64,000 nt of DNA from Bathymodiolus brooksi (taxonomy: Eukaryota; Mollusca; Bivalvia; Mytilida; Modiolidae), in contig OY804582.1 of the NCBI GenBank assembly GCA_963680875.1, positions 48,068,646-48,132,645 on the forward strand. Direction: 5' to 3'. The notes beneath the pieces are model-generated. The model searched no databases. It was not told the origin of the DNA and saw only the letters and a program-made list of their open reading frames with translations. A program made the translations under genes and the position numbers. Below are positions 47,095 through 59,217 of the stretch, piece after piece (the first letter of the stretch is position 1; every line of letters starts with the position of its first letter).

Positions 47095-48355
47095 ACTACA
47101 GAAACTTACACGTAGTATAATAATTTATCATATCTTGGAACAAGATGATATACAGAAAGTTAAAGAAAACATGGGGCAATTCCGTGCCATACGCTCCTGT
47201 TATCTCTTTAGTAATTCCACGTCAATGACTTTGTTCTACGGGTAAAAATATATATATGTGGAAATATATATGTATTTACAATCTACCTGTCACGTCATTT
47301 TTTTATTTTATATTAGAATTGCATACATTTTCTTAATATATGTACATTCACGGAAACAGTTATCAAACAAAGAAAAATTATATAAATAACTTCTAATCTT
47401 ACTATACTGGATGCTTCTGTATATTATATTGGGAAAAAGGTAACATATTTTTCCTTCTTCATATGACTTTATATTATAATCGCATATTTAACAAAAATGT
47501 TCTGAAATGGTTAAATAATTGAATTTTAGTATGAAATAATATAGATCTTGGGTATTTGACAGAAATTATTCAGTCAGTGATTATTAAGACCTATAATGCT
47601 GGCATTAATGCTACCTGGCAACCTTCTTGGTTTTAATAAATGTCAGTTCTTCTTGGTTTCGTATAAGAAGTTAAAAAGTCCTGACCAGCAGTATAACTCA
47701 CTCCGTTGGCAAATCTTAAACTCCAAAAGCAAAACAAACACAAAGTAACATAAAACCAAAACTAACAACATAAGATTTAGAATACACATGTGTGCCAAAA
47801 AGTGGAGTTTTGATTGATGTCCTTAATTGCAAAAAGTAAATGATGTATTGTTGATGAATAAAGAACATTTTGCCTTGTAACGGGTCATGAACGACCACTC
47901 CTACTTTGATAGATGATTTCGTCTCGCTAAACTTGTACATGTACACAACAGAGGAGAAACTAGGTATTATTTCTTACACAGACATTCATTCGGGGTTGAC
48001 ATGCATTAAATATTACCATGACTTAAACAATCATGTTTTAATGATAATAATAAAATATATAATACTCTAACTTATATTTAACAAAATCGTTTCACAATGA
48101 ACTTTTTTCGGATAAGTGACGAACGAACGTGAAGGGGTGGTTTCTTTTTATATCTTTATTTGTACTAAATGAAGAAATATTGTAATGGGTCTTAATTAAG
48201 CAGGAAACACAACATTTACTAGATTGCAGCAAGATGAAGAATGATGCTGGGTCACTGCTATGTTTTATTGTATACACAAATGACGAATAGTTTTGTCAGT
48301 AGTGACTCATCATAGCTTGCTCATCGTTATTTATTAACGCCTTTACACTGACAAT
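47095..48355. other. Intergenic AT-rich DNA
   Basis: Nothing recognised. Confidence 0.5.
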
Positions 48356-48359
48356 GTTG

Positions 48360-48460
48360 TATTTTCTGGTGGACCATTAGTCCCCAAGGGTATCATCCGC
48401 CCAGCAGTCAGTGCTTCGGCATTCTTCGAAAGATTGATATTGTCGGGAGTACTCTGTAAT
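48360..48460. repeat. Possible dispersed repeat fragment
   Basis: GGACCATTAGTCCCCAAGGG followed by ATCATCCGCCCAGCAGTCAG and TGCTTCGGCATTC resembles a repeat I remember as common in mussel genomes. There is only one copy in this window, so the call rests on memory. Confidence 0.35.
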
Positions 48461-48479
48461 TTTAGTTATGGCCTTCAGA

Positions 48480-49810
48480 TCATCGGATTTCCATGGAATT
48501 CGTGAACGACTGTCTACATTGTGGTCTGTAATTTTCCACAACGATGCTTTATTTTAAATGGCATGCGTTTGCCACGTATAATTCAATTATTTAATGTTTT
48601 CTATATGTATGCATTTATATTTTTATCTATTTTCATTGACCCATAACAACATCTAGAATCAGTCATGTGAGATGGAGCAAGTAATTCACATATATGTATT
48701 AACTAACTAGAGCAATATCTTAACATAGCAATTCTAGATTGAATAAACACTGGATATTTGAAATTACAAAAAAAGCTTGACTATTACTCATATCGTGGAC
48801 ATAATCAAATGATGGTAAGTGGACGATGATTTGATAATTTCAATATACTATTGTAGATAATTGGAATGCAAACATAATATTTTCAGGAAATAATGGGGAA
48901 GGGTGTTGGGGAAAAGGACGGCGGGTGATGGGAAGGATGGGGGATGTTGTAGGAGAGGAACAAGCACATATCTGACAATCTATCTTTTCTATTATTATTC
49001 GGAAGAATATATCATAGAAAAATAATACATAAGCATGGCGGAGAAACAGCAAGTAAATTTTTTTATAGTATTTAGTTTGACTCTACCGGTGCTCGCATCC
49101 CATTTCTCCTTGATATATCAAACAATATTTGTTGGATTTTAAATCGATGGATTTTTTTTTTTTTTTCTTTTCTTAAATAGAGGCATTTGTTCCATGGTAC
49201 TACTTTGTGTACAAGTGTATCATGAATATTTCTAAATTGTTTTGATATCAAATGACAAATAAATCCTATTACATATAAATGTCATCGTGACATACGATCT
49301 ATAATACATATATAACTGTTTTCAATGAAAATCCACAGCTTTTAGAACTGATATAGTCATTACACGAAAATTACAAATTAAATGTATTTTATTGTTTTTA
49401 ACAAATTAAATGCATTTTACTGTTTTTGTACAAATTAAATTATTTCAATGTTGTTTTTTTAATTATTTTTTTTAATTTAATGTATTTCACTGTTTTGTGT
49501 GTGTGTGTTATTTTACACATTTTTGCTAATTTCCCATTGTGAACTGTCCATTTATATGCTGCAACATTCAAACAACACCTGCATATGAAGTATATATTTC
49601 TCAGGTAATACAATATTCCAAAGCTTGCGGTTCCTATTATGATTTCCTCAATGGTAGATTGCTGCTAACAAGGAAGCTACCGAGCACAGGCTTCCTTGTG
49701 GTTAAGTTGAAGTCATCACTTAAATATTTACTGCCGCCAACATGACATGGTTAACCGTTACGGAATATCTGTGTCACAAATGACCACGGATATGTTCCGT
49801 TTGTCGTAAT
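48480..49810. other. Intergenic AT-rich DNA
   Basis: Contains a T run near 49150 and short repeats of AAATTAAATGTATTT at 49375-49490. No gene recognised. Confidence 0.5.
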
Positions 49811-49814
49811 CACA

Positions 49815-50065
49815 GTCCGTTCGTTTCCTCATTCATGACTTATCATCGGGTTTGTAACAAGAGTAACACGACAGGGCGCTACATAAGGCCACCCTTGTTA
49901 TTTAGTGACGTTCGTGTTGCTCAATCTAGTTTTCTGTGTAGTGTTTAGTAGACCATTGTTTGTACCTTTGCCCTTTTTCTTTTGACCATTAAATTGCATG
50001 AATTTCTCTAATTTACGGTCTCTTGTTATCCTTTTGGTATTACCAAGTTGTTCTTACATATTTGT
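49815..50065 (-). repeat. Dispersed repeat family 2
   Basis: CATTCATGACTTATCATCGG, GTAACACGACAGGGCGC and TCTAATTTACGGTCTCTTGT align with 43670-43990. Confidence 0.7.
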
Positions 50066-50384
50066 GTCAGCATTTAAAATAGTTAATTGTCGTAAGGATT
50101 TATAAATGAGTAAGGAAAGCATATCGTAGGAGCAAGAAAAGGGTTAGAAGACTAGAAGAAATCATAGAAAATAGAGGGAGGTGGGAAATCGACAATTTTT
50201 GTTTCATTATGTCTTTTTTAACTAAACAATTTTTTTTATTGTAGAATACTGCTGATGTCAATTCATTTTTATGTATGTTTTATCGATTTGATATTACTGA
50301 ATTTACGCTATGACCGCGGTGTTAAAATTTATGCAAAATTGTTTTGGTATGCAACATATGCGGGTACTTGTGCAGTTTTTCGTA

Positions 50385-50545
50385 ATCACAATCCGCGGTG
50401 TTTCACTCATTCATGACTTCTAACCTGGTTTGTAAAAAGAGTAACACGACAGGTACCACCAGTGGAGATGGAACTGTTTACACTTCCGGAGCACCTAAGT
50501 TCCCCCCTCCGGTTTTCTGTGTAGTATTTTGTATATGATTGTTCG
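50385..50545 (-). repeat. Dispersed repeat family 2
   Basis: TCATTCATGACTTCTAACCT, GTAACACGACAGGTACCACC and CTTCCGGAGCACCTAAGTTC match the same family. Confidence 0.7.
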
Positions 50546-50549
50546 GCAT

Positions 50550-51515
50550 CTATTTGATGGAGTAACTAAATGCATATGTATACGCATGATCTCTCCTAAT
50601 TATCAGTTCAAGTACTATTTATTTTGACCAATAAGGGCGTAAAACAAAACCAAAAATGCTATGTACGCCGAAAGTAACAGAAGTGATCAATTTCAAAATG
50701 ACAACAATAGTAAATTCATTGCCGAAATGACTATGAATAACAATCGAAGTCAGAACAAAGTGACCTCCGTTATTTAGTAAAACCAACCTATCTAACCTCG
50801 TACACAATATTCCGTGTCCATGTCCAAGTACAAAGAAGTCATCATCATCATGTAAAAAGCACTGTCTGTACTTGAACATAAATTATTATTTTTCTTATAT
50901 AGAGTCAATAAAGTAAACAGAATGTAAAAAAAAAATGTGTAGTAGTTTAAAACCAAGCACCATAAAGTTAAGTTGCATAAGTAAATAATATAGAAAGTAA
51001 ATGTTTAAATTATGTAAAAATCTTACTTTGGTAATCATGTAGAACGAAAGTTAGTACAACATGTAAAATATATGTGTTCAGTATACAATGTATGTAATAC
51101 ATTTTCCGAATTCAGAATCCATAGTTTTTTTCTGTTCTTGCATATTTGAATTTCAACCTTTTACTATTTTAGCCCTTAAACGGGTTATCCATATTTTGGT
51201 ACTTTCGGGTACCGAACTCCGTCTGGACTTTCACAGTTTACTTTAAAGCCACTCGGTCACATTGATCACACTATGATTCAACATAATTAATACATAATTT
51301 ATTATAATCTTGCAATGCAAACAACAAACGGACCGACCGACTTTAATAACATATCAGATATACCTTTGGTGAATATTTCTCACACTTAAATATCTAAATA
51401 TGACCATGAATCGAAATAATGTACTCCATTACAATATTGTTAATATTCTGAATTATACCTTTGTACTGTTGCATGTAATTGGTATTTGAACTTTTTAACC
51501 GGAGTTCAATATTGT
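50550..51515. other. Intergenic AT-rich DNA
   Basis: Nothing recognised. Confidence 0.5.
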
Positions 51516-51519
51516 GTTT

Positions 51520-51680
51520 AGTGTTGTTCGTGTTGCTGGATCTGTGTGTTGTCTTATTTGTAAACCATTGTTTGTCTTTTTGTACGTTTTTATTTTCATC
51601 ATTGCAAAGACGTCCTCCGATTCACGGCTTAAGACTACCCCTTTGATATGTTCGAACTTTTCTTACAGTTAAGTTTCCAT
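51520..51680 (-). repeat. Dispersed repeat family 2, fragment
   Basis: GTTGTTCGTGTTGCTGGATC, TAAACCATTGTTTGTC and CCGATTCACGGCTTAAGACT match the family's 5' half. Confidence 0.55.
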
Positions 51681-52024
51681 TTTTCGTTAGTTTAAACATA
51701 TTTTATTAATTAATTCAATATAACATTACAATATTCAGCTATATACATTACATAATAAGAAGAAATTAATAGGATTGGGAAACAAGTTACAAGAACTTAT
51801 ATTAATCCCTATCCGTAGGAATCAATTTCATATATAATATACTGTGAATCTCTGAGGGGAGAAGCAAATAGAACTAACTAACAAATTTGATATAAATTAC
51901 AGAAGACATCAGAAGATAAAACAAAGAAAGTGATCTGGTGTTTGATGTAAAAAATATTTGATTCAAAGTTATTAAAAAAGAAGAAAAAAGAAGAATGAAA
52001 TAAGGGAACTAGGTACTGCTGATG

Positions 52025-53362
52025 TTAAATGAAACGTTTACTGTTTATTATAAACTTTTGTACATTTAAAAATAAACTGTTATTTTGATCGTCTGTGAGG
52101 TCAGGTGATCCAAAAAGTAAACGATCAACTGTCAAGTTCATAGGAATATCAATTGATTCGATATACCGATTTCTCGAATCGTTGAATCTATGACAATAAA
52201 AAAGATAATGCGAGTTAGTTTCAGGGACCCCTTGATGACAACTACAGTTGGGCGAATCTACTACATTTTTTAGGAATAGATGATGGTTTAGAGAGCTACA
52301 TGCAGTTCGTAATCTCATGTGAAGGATTTGTCCAATTCGAGTTCCTGAGTAATAATAAATAGGTTTCTTTATACATTTTGATTTATAATAGGATTTGAGA
52401 GATGAAGGAGACTTGCTATCTCTTATTGATGTGGGTTCGCTGTTCCATAATCTTACAGTAGAGGGTAGAAAATAATTAGTATACAAGGTTGTTCTAGTAC
52501 GTACTGGGGGGATACTTACGGCCTGTCTAGTGTTGTAGTCATGGATATTTTCAAAGTTACAGGGACCAATTGCACTAAGGTAAGGAGAAACAAGACCGTT
52601 TACCATTTTATAAAAATATATTTTTTTGTGATTTTCCCGTCTTGCCTGTAACGTCTCCCAACCCGTCTCTCTATATAAACTATTAATAGATACTATTCGA
52701 GTTCCCCCAGTGACGATTCTAGCAGCCTCTATTTGAACATTTTCTAATTTATTTATCAAGAACAATGTTTTATTATCCCATGCGACGTCTGCATATTCCA
52801 AAATCGGCCGAATGAAGGTAAGATAAATCTTTTCTAAGGTTTTCCTATCTAGAATAAATTTGAATTTTCTTAGTATGTTAACTCTAATAAAAGCTTTCTT
52901 TGTTATTAGATCAATATGTTTTTGCCAGCTACCGTCATTTGAAATGTCTAAACCTAGATGTTTATGTTCTGTAACTTGATTAATTATTGTATTATTCATT
53001 ATAAGGGGCGGATGAAGGGGTTTGTTAATCTTTCTAGTGATCGTCATAGTTTCTGTTTTTTGAGGGTTAAAGTTTACTAGCCACTTAGTGGACCATGCAT
53101 GAATTGTTGCCATGTCGTTATTTAACGTTATTGCCGATTCACGAGGGTTATCAACAATAACATACAAGCTAGTATCATCAGCAAATAGTTTTATAGATGA
53201 GTGAATTTCTGTGACAATGTCATTTATAAATGTTATAAAAAATAGAGGCCCTAGAATAGATCCCTGGGGAACCCCGGCTTTGATAGTGCGCCATTTAGAA
53301 TGTGCGTTTTCTATAACCACTCGTTGTTTTCTGTCTGTAAGATAATTTTTTATCCATAACAA
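52025..53362 (-). pseudogene. Reverse transcriptase palm/thumb and C-terminal region
   Basis: The 445-residue frame has GVPQGSILGPLFF (residues 31-43) and the catalytic FADD (60-63). A long thumb follows (KTLEKIYLTFIRPILEYADV) and near the end a Cys/His cluster (NCSCHQGVPETNSHYLFYCH) typical of the C-terminus of CR1- and L2-type elements. The first codon is TTG, not ATG: the frame is the continuation of the upstream RT fragment after a stop at 53363-53365. The catalytic Asp pair is intact. Confidence 0.88.
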
Positions 53363-53441
53363 TTAAGACCCTTGTATCCCAATATTTCCTAATTCATTAA
53401 GTAAACCCTTATGCCAAACCCTGCCAAAAGCTTTACTTATA

Positions 53442-54080
53442 TCACAAAAAAACTACGCGTATTTCTTTTCCTTCGTCTAAAGCTTTTCCGAATTCGTTTG
53501 TGAGACTTAGAAGTTGGTTAATTGCATAGTCACCAGGAGTGAACCCTGATTGGTGTGGGGTAATAATACTATTTTTGAGTAAAAAATTATAGACATGTTT
53601 ATAAATGCATCGTTCCATTACCTTGCCCAAGACACTAATTAGAGAAATAGGTCTGTAATTATTTACCTTACTCGGATTATCTTTCTTAAAGACTGGAGTG
53701 ACATTTGCCAGCTTCCACTGTGTCGGGAATCTACAAGTTGACAGAGACAAGTTAAATAACAGACACAATGGAAGCTTCAAAATGGAAGCCCCTTCTCTTA
53801 TAAGTCGTGGGTTTATTAAATCTGGTCCAGTTGCTTTTGTTGTGTCGAGCAATTGTAGAACATCTTCTATGTCAATTTCTGTAATGTGTAGTTGTGTCAG
53901 TTTGTCATAAAGTGGATCAATAGGTTCCGGAACTGTCGAATTAGAGTCGTCCAGGTTTGATTGTTCACTGAAAAAGTCGTTAATTAACTCACATTTTGCA
54001 AAATTGTCACATATTAAGTCATCGTCTGTTTGTAAGGGGGTATTGAACGAGTTTACTTGAACCAAGTAGTCTTTTAACAA
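53442..54080 (-). pseudogene. Reverse transcriptase N-terminal (fingers) region
   Basis: The 212-residue frame contains TKATGPDLINPRLIREGAS, WKLANVTPVFKKDNPSKVNN, YRPISLISVLGKVMERCIYK and HQSGFTPGDYAINQL, the classical N-terminal RT blocks of non-LTR elements. It ends EIRVVFL at a frameshift in a T run. The next frame carries the palm-A block: the catalytic Asp after the Cys is kept, and a second conserved Asp a few residues later is Gly. Confidence 0.88.
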
Positions 54081-54302
54081 GATTCCACCAATTTTTACTA
54101 CCAGATGATTCTGCTATAATTTTTTCGGATATTGTAGAAAAATAATCATTCTTTGCCATTCTTATCAAATTATTGCATTTGTTCCTGGTTATACGATACT
54201 TTTCACAATGGTTTATATAATTGTATGTTTTGCTTTTTTATGGATTCGATTTTTCCTACGTATGAATTTCTTGATACTTATAGTAATCCATGGTCGGCTA
54301 TC

Positions 54303-54854
54303 TTACTGTACCGTTATAAATCTGTTAGGAATAGTATTATCTGCTATATTTAAAATCGTGTTTGTTATAATGTCTACAATTGTGTCTACGTCGTTATGTC
54401 CAAACAAAGTCTCCCAGTCCACATCTGTAAGTTGTTGTCTATACGAGTCAAAATCACCCTTGTCGTAAAGAAATATTTTCCTTTTATAAGATGTCGATGG
54501 TTTACTAGAATGGTGTAGTAAACCAATCACAGGTAAATGATACCTAACCTGTTCGAGCAGTGGAGCACCTACATCTGTGAAAAGTACACTTAATGGGTTA
54601 CTTACGAGAATCAAATCCAATAAAGATGAACTGTGTTCAGTTACATATGTAGGTTCAGTTATAAGTTGATGCAGACTAAATTGGGTCATTAGTGACCCAA
54701 TCTTATCATTTATATTGTTATTAAGTTGATTAATATTGAAGTCTTCTGTCAAAATTATATCATAGTTACAATTTAGAGCTAGATCAATAGAATGTTCAAT
54801 ATTTCTCCAGGTTTGCAGATCGCTAGTTGGTGGGATATAGAATGTGCCGTACAA
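54303..54854 (-). pseudogene. AP-endonuclease-like domain, C-terminal half
   Basis: The frame has YGTFYIPPTSD, TEDFNIN (usually GDFN), SSSLLDLILVSNP and YHLPVIG (usually SDHLPVI). The catalytic Asp of the last motif is Tyr here, so the endonuclease would be inactive even without the frame breaks. It ends at a stop near 54303; RT-linker sequence resumes in the same region with further stops. Confidence 0.82.
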
Positions 54855-54984
54855 GTATTTTTTATTACTTAGCTTTATTTCTAACCATATACACTCAAGA
54901 CTACCTACATGAAGATCAGGTCTAATTGTGCAGTTGACAGTATTCTTAACATATACGATGACACCACCACCTGCTTTATTAGAT

Positions 54985-55350
54985 CTATCTCGTCGAAATG
55001 GGGGGGGGGGGGAATTTATATTCGGGAATTTCCAAACATTGATGGTCGGTAGATGTACTTTCGTTTAACCAGCTCTCAGTGAACGAAAGTATATCGTGGC
55101 AAGAATACTCAGCTGAGATCATATCTATCTTAGATACAATACTTTGAATATTTAGATGAAGGAATGAAAATGTATTGTTTATGAGCTCGCTTACTGCAGC
55201 TATATTATCTAAATCACTGCTAGAACTACTAGAGATGTCCGAATCAAACGGGCCTGGATTAATTTCAATTCCCGATATAATTAACAAAAGGCAAAGAACA
55301 ATGAAGAAATTGAGACATTTAAGAACAAAAATGCTGTTATTAGTTTTCAC
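54985..55350 (-). pseudogene. ORF2 N-terminus: 2A-like motif and endonuclease start
   Basis: The frame reads a hydrophobic stretch (FFIVLCLLLIISGIEINPGP), a Ser-rich linker, then FLHLNIQSIVSKIDMISAEY and ILSFTESWLNES, the first two motifs of an APE endonuclease (N and E residues present). SGIEINPGP resembles the 2A oligopeptide (consensus DxExNPGP), which is known at the start of some non-LTR retrotransposon proteins, but the Asp is Gly. The frame opens with GTG and no ATG is in reach. It runs out at the C homopolymer at about 55000-55013. Confidence 0.75.
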
Positions 55351-56780
55351 CTGTAACTTGTGTATTTCAGGACAGCAAAGTGATTTATTTACCTTGCTTG
55401 TATTTTATCTGGTCTCTGCTGCTTTGCAAAAGAAATGCACTAATATTAATAATGGTGTAATTTTGGTTCCGTACAACAAAAGTAGATTAAAACAAGCAAT
55501 ATCAGTAATGCTTAACAGCTTACCTTTTTTCACAGAACGTGCAACAGTGTAATACTTACCGATGCTTTCTCTATATTGATCTACTTCGATACCCATCAGG
55601 TTATACCAGTGTTTTGAATGTATAGGGAAGAAAGGCAATCGGTAAATAAATAAAGTAGCCTAAAGAAAACAGCACGATTCATCAGCAGTACCTTAAAAAT
55701 GTGCAAAAGGAATTTACAAAAAACACCACCTTTCGTGGTGAAAGGTGCGATGCAAAACTAAAGTGCGAATTAAATAAAGAAATATGTAGACAATAAACAT
55801 GGGAAAACAGGAGGAGGTATATGGAGGGGTTTATTTATATGATACTAAACACATCATGATAAATATCTAGTATTTCTATATTATATTGAATGAAACGAGT
55901 GAATCAATATTATATTTAGAACAAATAAAGTTTAATTATATGTGCGTTCCAAGCTAATTGTACCACAGTGATAATTGGGGGAAAGATTGAGCGGCAATGG
56001 GTTTTTTAACTTAATTACTAAGTTATAAACCAATTGAATGCAAAACAATATATATATATATATATAGCTTAGAGGCAAAATGATTGTGTTTTTTTCTCTT
56101 AAATATACACTTTATGTATAAGGTAAATTATCAATATCTGACACAACAATGTGGTTTTAAATAATAATAATAATATAAAATAAATTAACAAATACAGAAT
56201 TAAATTAAATTAAACAGATAAACACAAACAAGTAGAAGTAAGAAAATCAACAACAAAAACAGAACAAACTAATGAAAGAAGTTAAATATATAAACATATA
56301 CTGTACAACAAAGTATTACTCATACACACACACCCACACCAACACACGGGTCAAAGGTTCCTCCGCATCAAGACACCCTGGATACAAAGGTCACACCCGC
56401 ACCCTCTTACGTTTTCTACACTTGAAAGCAGTTTTAATAAGAAGTTATTTCAATAATCTCATATAATTCTTTATATATAATTCACAGGCATTTATAATTT
56501 AATCATAAGAGTAAATCTCAATGTCATAATTTTCATCAAATATATTGTAATTTTTGGCGAGGGAGATTAAACTTTGGCTAAATAAATGTTTAAAGAAAAG
56601 GTAGAAACAAAATCATGTGAATATTACAAATTGAAACAAAACCATATTATTTTCTGCCTTCAGTTCTGTAACTTCATGATTATCGAGTAAGAAGCGACCG
56701 GAATAGAAACCCTTTAAACTTAAGGTTTTCCTTGAAATATATAGGAAACTGCGGAAAGACCTCGACCATTTAATATTTAT
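55351..56780. other. Retrotransposon 5' flank and AT-rich DNA
   Basis: The first few hundred bases may be the retrotransposon's 5' region. A (TA)n run lies at about 56049-56065 and a CA-rich run near 56321-56345. No gene recognised. Confidence 0.5.
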
Positions 56781-56787
56781 GAATGAA

Positions 56788-57116
56788 TGACTAAGTACTG
56801 TAAGGTCTGTTCGATTGACTTAATTATTTTGCTTTTATTGAAGATTACAACAAACATAATGAAAAAACGACAAAGAAAATAATTATATTCATATGTATGA
56901 GAATGTGCGTGTGTTAATACATATATTCAACAACAACAAAATATAAATATAAATAAAGGGAATACAATAGTACTTACAGTAATGTTGCTTTACAATTGTG
57001 ACCTTACGGCAATATAAAGGTGTGTTGAGAACAGATATTTGATTGGACGAGGACAACCTTGTCCCCAATCGGAATGTTACTACAATATGGTTATAGTAAA
57101 GTCACGTGGATATAAA
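56788..57116 (+). repeat. Direct repeat, copy 1 (~330 bp)
   Basis: GGTCTGTTCGATTGACTTAA, TGACCTTACGGCAATATAAA and TTGATTGGACGAGGACAACC recur in the same order in the copy at 57135-57483. Confidence 0.88.
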
Positions 57117-57134
57117 ATATATACCTATATATAC

Positions 57135-57483
57135 GAATGACAAAATACTGGAGGTCTGTTCGATTGACAGAATTAATTTGCTTTCATTGTGATTACAACA
57201 AACATGTTGAAAAATCGACAAAGAAAATAATTATTTACATATAAATATGAGTGTGCATGTGTTAATACATACTTTCAAAAAAAAAAAAAAAAAAAAAAAT
57301 AAAAAAAAAAAAAAAAAAAAAATATGAATATGGTAATACATCAGTATTTACAGTTGTGCTGGCTTTTTCAAATGTGACCTTACGGCAATAAAGGTGTGTT
57401 GGCAAATCTATTTGATTGGACGAGGATAACCTAGACCACAATCGGAATGTTACTTCAATTTGGTTATAGTAAAACCATGTGAT
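57135..57483 (+). repeat. Direct repeat, copy 2 (~350 bp) with poly(A) tract
   Basis: Partner of 56788-57116. At 57276-57321 it carries an expanded A tract interrupted by one T, where copy 1 has CAACAACAACAAAATATAAA. Confidence 0.88.
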
Positions 57484-57746
57484 TATTGAAAAACAACAGA
57501 ACATTTTTATATTTTTACAAGTTAATATGGTTAAGTGATAATTGCATGGGAATGCAGGTAATACAGATTTTAACACAATTTTTGATTATGCAAAACATTT
57601 TAGGTATTTTTATTTGGTAAATATATATTAGAACATTATTAGAGCATTTATACCTGTGTTTGATATGTAAATTATGACAACAGCAAGCTAGATGAAAGTG
57701 ATTAATTAAAAGACGATACAATATAGTTTTGATGAATTAAAGTTTA

Positions 57747-58586
57747 TTATTTCTGTATAAGTTCATAGGTTGGATCTAGTAGTTGTACGACTTCTGCCAG
57801 GGCATCCATTGTGTTTGTTTCATAGATTCTGTTGTCTTTATCTTTCATCAGGATTTTACCATTGGTTGTCCATAGTTGGGAAATCGTTTTCCTTTTAAGA
57901 AGTTGCCTTGCATGCGAGTGAATTTTGTTCCGTGTGCGTGTTAAGTCCTCATTGATGTAGACGTGTTTGTATTTTTAGTATAATTTTAAGTTTTATCTAC
58001 ACTTAAGGATCCGTTTTTTCACGATGGGGTTTCTTAGTCTTACAATGATTTGTCTTGGTCTGGCATGGTTGTGACCTCTACTATCACCTAGTTTTCCGAC
58101 CCTGTGTGATCTCTCAGTGTCAGTGGGTGATAAATCAGGGTCGATATCAGAAATGATTTTCTGGACGATTGTATTCGTATCTTCGTCAGACCCACCTTCA
58201 CTGATGCCAGCTACTCGTATCAGGCTACTTCGTCCATATTGCTCGAGTGAGTCTAGATTAGCCATCAACTCGTTGTTCTCTCGCTCTAGTTTCGATATTC
58301 TAAATATGAGGGGTTCTGTTTTTGCTGTTATTATCGATTCAATATCTACAGTGATTTTCTGCTTTACCGCTGTTGCTATTTTGTCGATATCTTCTTCTGA
58401 CAAGGACAAATGTGGCATTACCGAGGACTGTTCGATTTCTCTATTTACATTAACATCTACTAACTGTATATTAGACGGAGATTTTACTGGTAATTGAGAC
58501 CCAGTCATTTTGGTTTTTTTAACATCTGAACGTTCAGGTGGAGTGGGATTGCTTGTTCGTTGCATTCTGCTGTTTGGAGTCGACAT
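57747..58586 (-). pseudogene. Retrotransposon ORF1-like protein (coiled coil + RRM), interrupted
   Basis: It starts MSTPNSRMQR at ATG 58586. After a polar N-terminus come a coiled-coil segment (ISKLERENNELMANLDSLEQ) and an RRM-like region (YGRSSLIRVAGISEG, TERSHRVGKL, RPRQIIVRL), the layout of ORF1 nucleic-acid chaperones of L1-like and related LINEs. Two in-frame stops (57993-57995 and 57975-57977) interrupt it. The same frame then continues with VYINEDLTRTRNKIHSHARQ and ends at 57747, so the C-terminal domain is recognisable. It lies upstream of the ORF2 remnant on the same strand, but 2.4 kb away. It may belong to the same element or to a different one. Confidence 0.8.
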
Positions 58587-58589
58587 TGT

Positions 58590-58992
58590 TGGAATATGAA
58601 TTTAGCCGTGATGAACTTATTTGGTATACTGGTAGATTTATTGACAGTCGATAAAATGTAAACAAAGGTAGATAAACGTTGTTGATGTGTGTACATATAC
58701 CTGTATACCTGGTGACACTGTGAGCTGTTTTCACGTTAATATAGAAAATTTTTGAAATAACATTACAGAATTTTAAAGTTCATTTTTCCATTCAACAATA
58801 TATCATCATTGTTGAATTATTGAAATTGTCCAAATACCCCCGTCAAGTGGGATATAGCACAGAAAATTACATTTTTCCTTCTACGAAAAAAAACTCAACC
58901 ATCCACCTCAGAACATGCGCTATCCTTTTTCATTTTTTCAAATTCCATTTTTCATTAATCTTGAGAATGTATATATTATCTCGCACTTTCAG
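58590..58992. other. Spacer between ORF1 remnant and SLC6 exon
   Basis: Possibly the retrotransposon 5' untranslated region, then intron or 5' flank of the SLC6 gene ending in the acceptor TCTCGCACTTTCAG. No SLC6 start codon is identified. Confidence 0.5.
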
Positions 58993-59161
58993 GATACTAA
59001 TACAGACAGTTTGAAATCATCTACAGAAGACACAGATAATGATAAATACGAGCGTGAAAATTGGTCAGGACGACTCGACTTCTTTTTGACAAATGTAGGC
59101 TATGCTGTTGGTATCGGCAATATCTGGAGATTCCCATATCTATGCTATAAAAATGGAGGAG
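58993..59161 (+). CDS. SLC6 family Na+-coupled transporter, exon with TM1
   Basis: The exon encodes an acidic N-terminal stretch ([20 protein letters not shown]), then [20 protein letters not shown] and [17 protein letters not shown]. This is the TM1 signature of SLC6 (neurotransmitter:sodium symporter) proteins, with the unwound GYAVGIGN segment that binds sodium and substrate. The position that is Asp in monoamine transporters is Gly here, which points to an amino-acid-type substrate (GABA, glycine, taurine and similar). The start Met must lie in an unseen upstream exon. The exon ends in phase 1 and joins the exon at 59904. Confidence 0.95.
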
Positions 59162-59217
59162 GTATGAATTGTAATTTTTTAGTCAATGATGGAAAATATG
59201 GCTTGGTTTGTGGTTTA

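Larger units (their letters stand above)
51690..55350 (-). mobile_element. Decayed APE-type non-LTR retrotransposon (ORF2 region)
   Basis: On the minus strand the pieces follow in order: a hydrophobic start with a 2A-like motif, an AP-endonuclease-like domain, a reverse transcriptase and a Cys/His-rich C-terminus, then an AT-rich 3' region of about 330 bp. This layout fits the CR1/L2/Jockey group. The frame is broken at a C homopolymer (about 55000-55013), near 54300, near 54080, near 53445 and by a stop at 53363-53365, so it cannot make a full protein. No poly(A) tail or flanking duplication was identified; the 3' limit is approximate. Confidence 0.85.

Noticed and set aside
57262..57576. 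104-residue minus-strand open frame rich in Phe
   Set aside because: Most of it is the poly(A) tract read on the opposite strand.
58117..58497. 126-residue + strand open frame
   Set aside because: It is the antisense shadow of the ORF1-like retrotransposon frame, which has recognisable domains.
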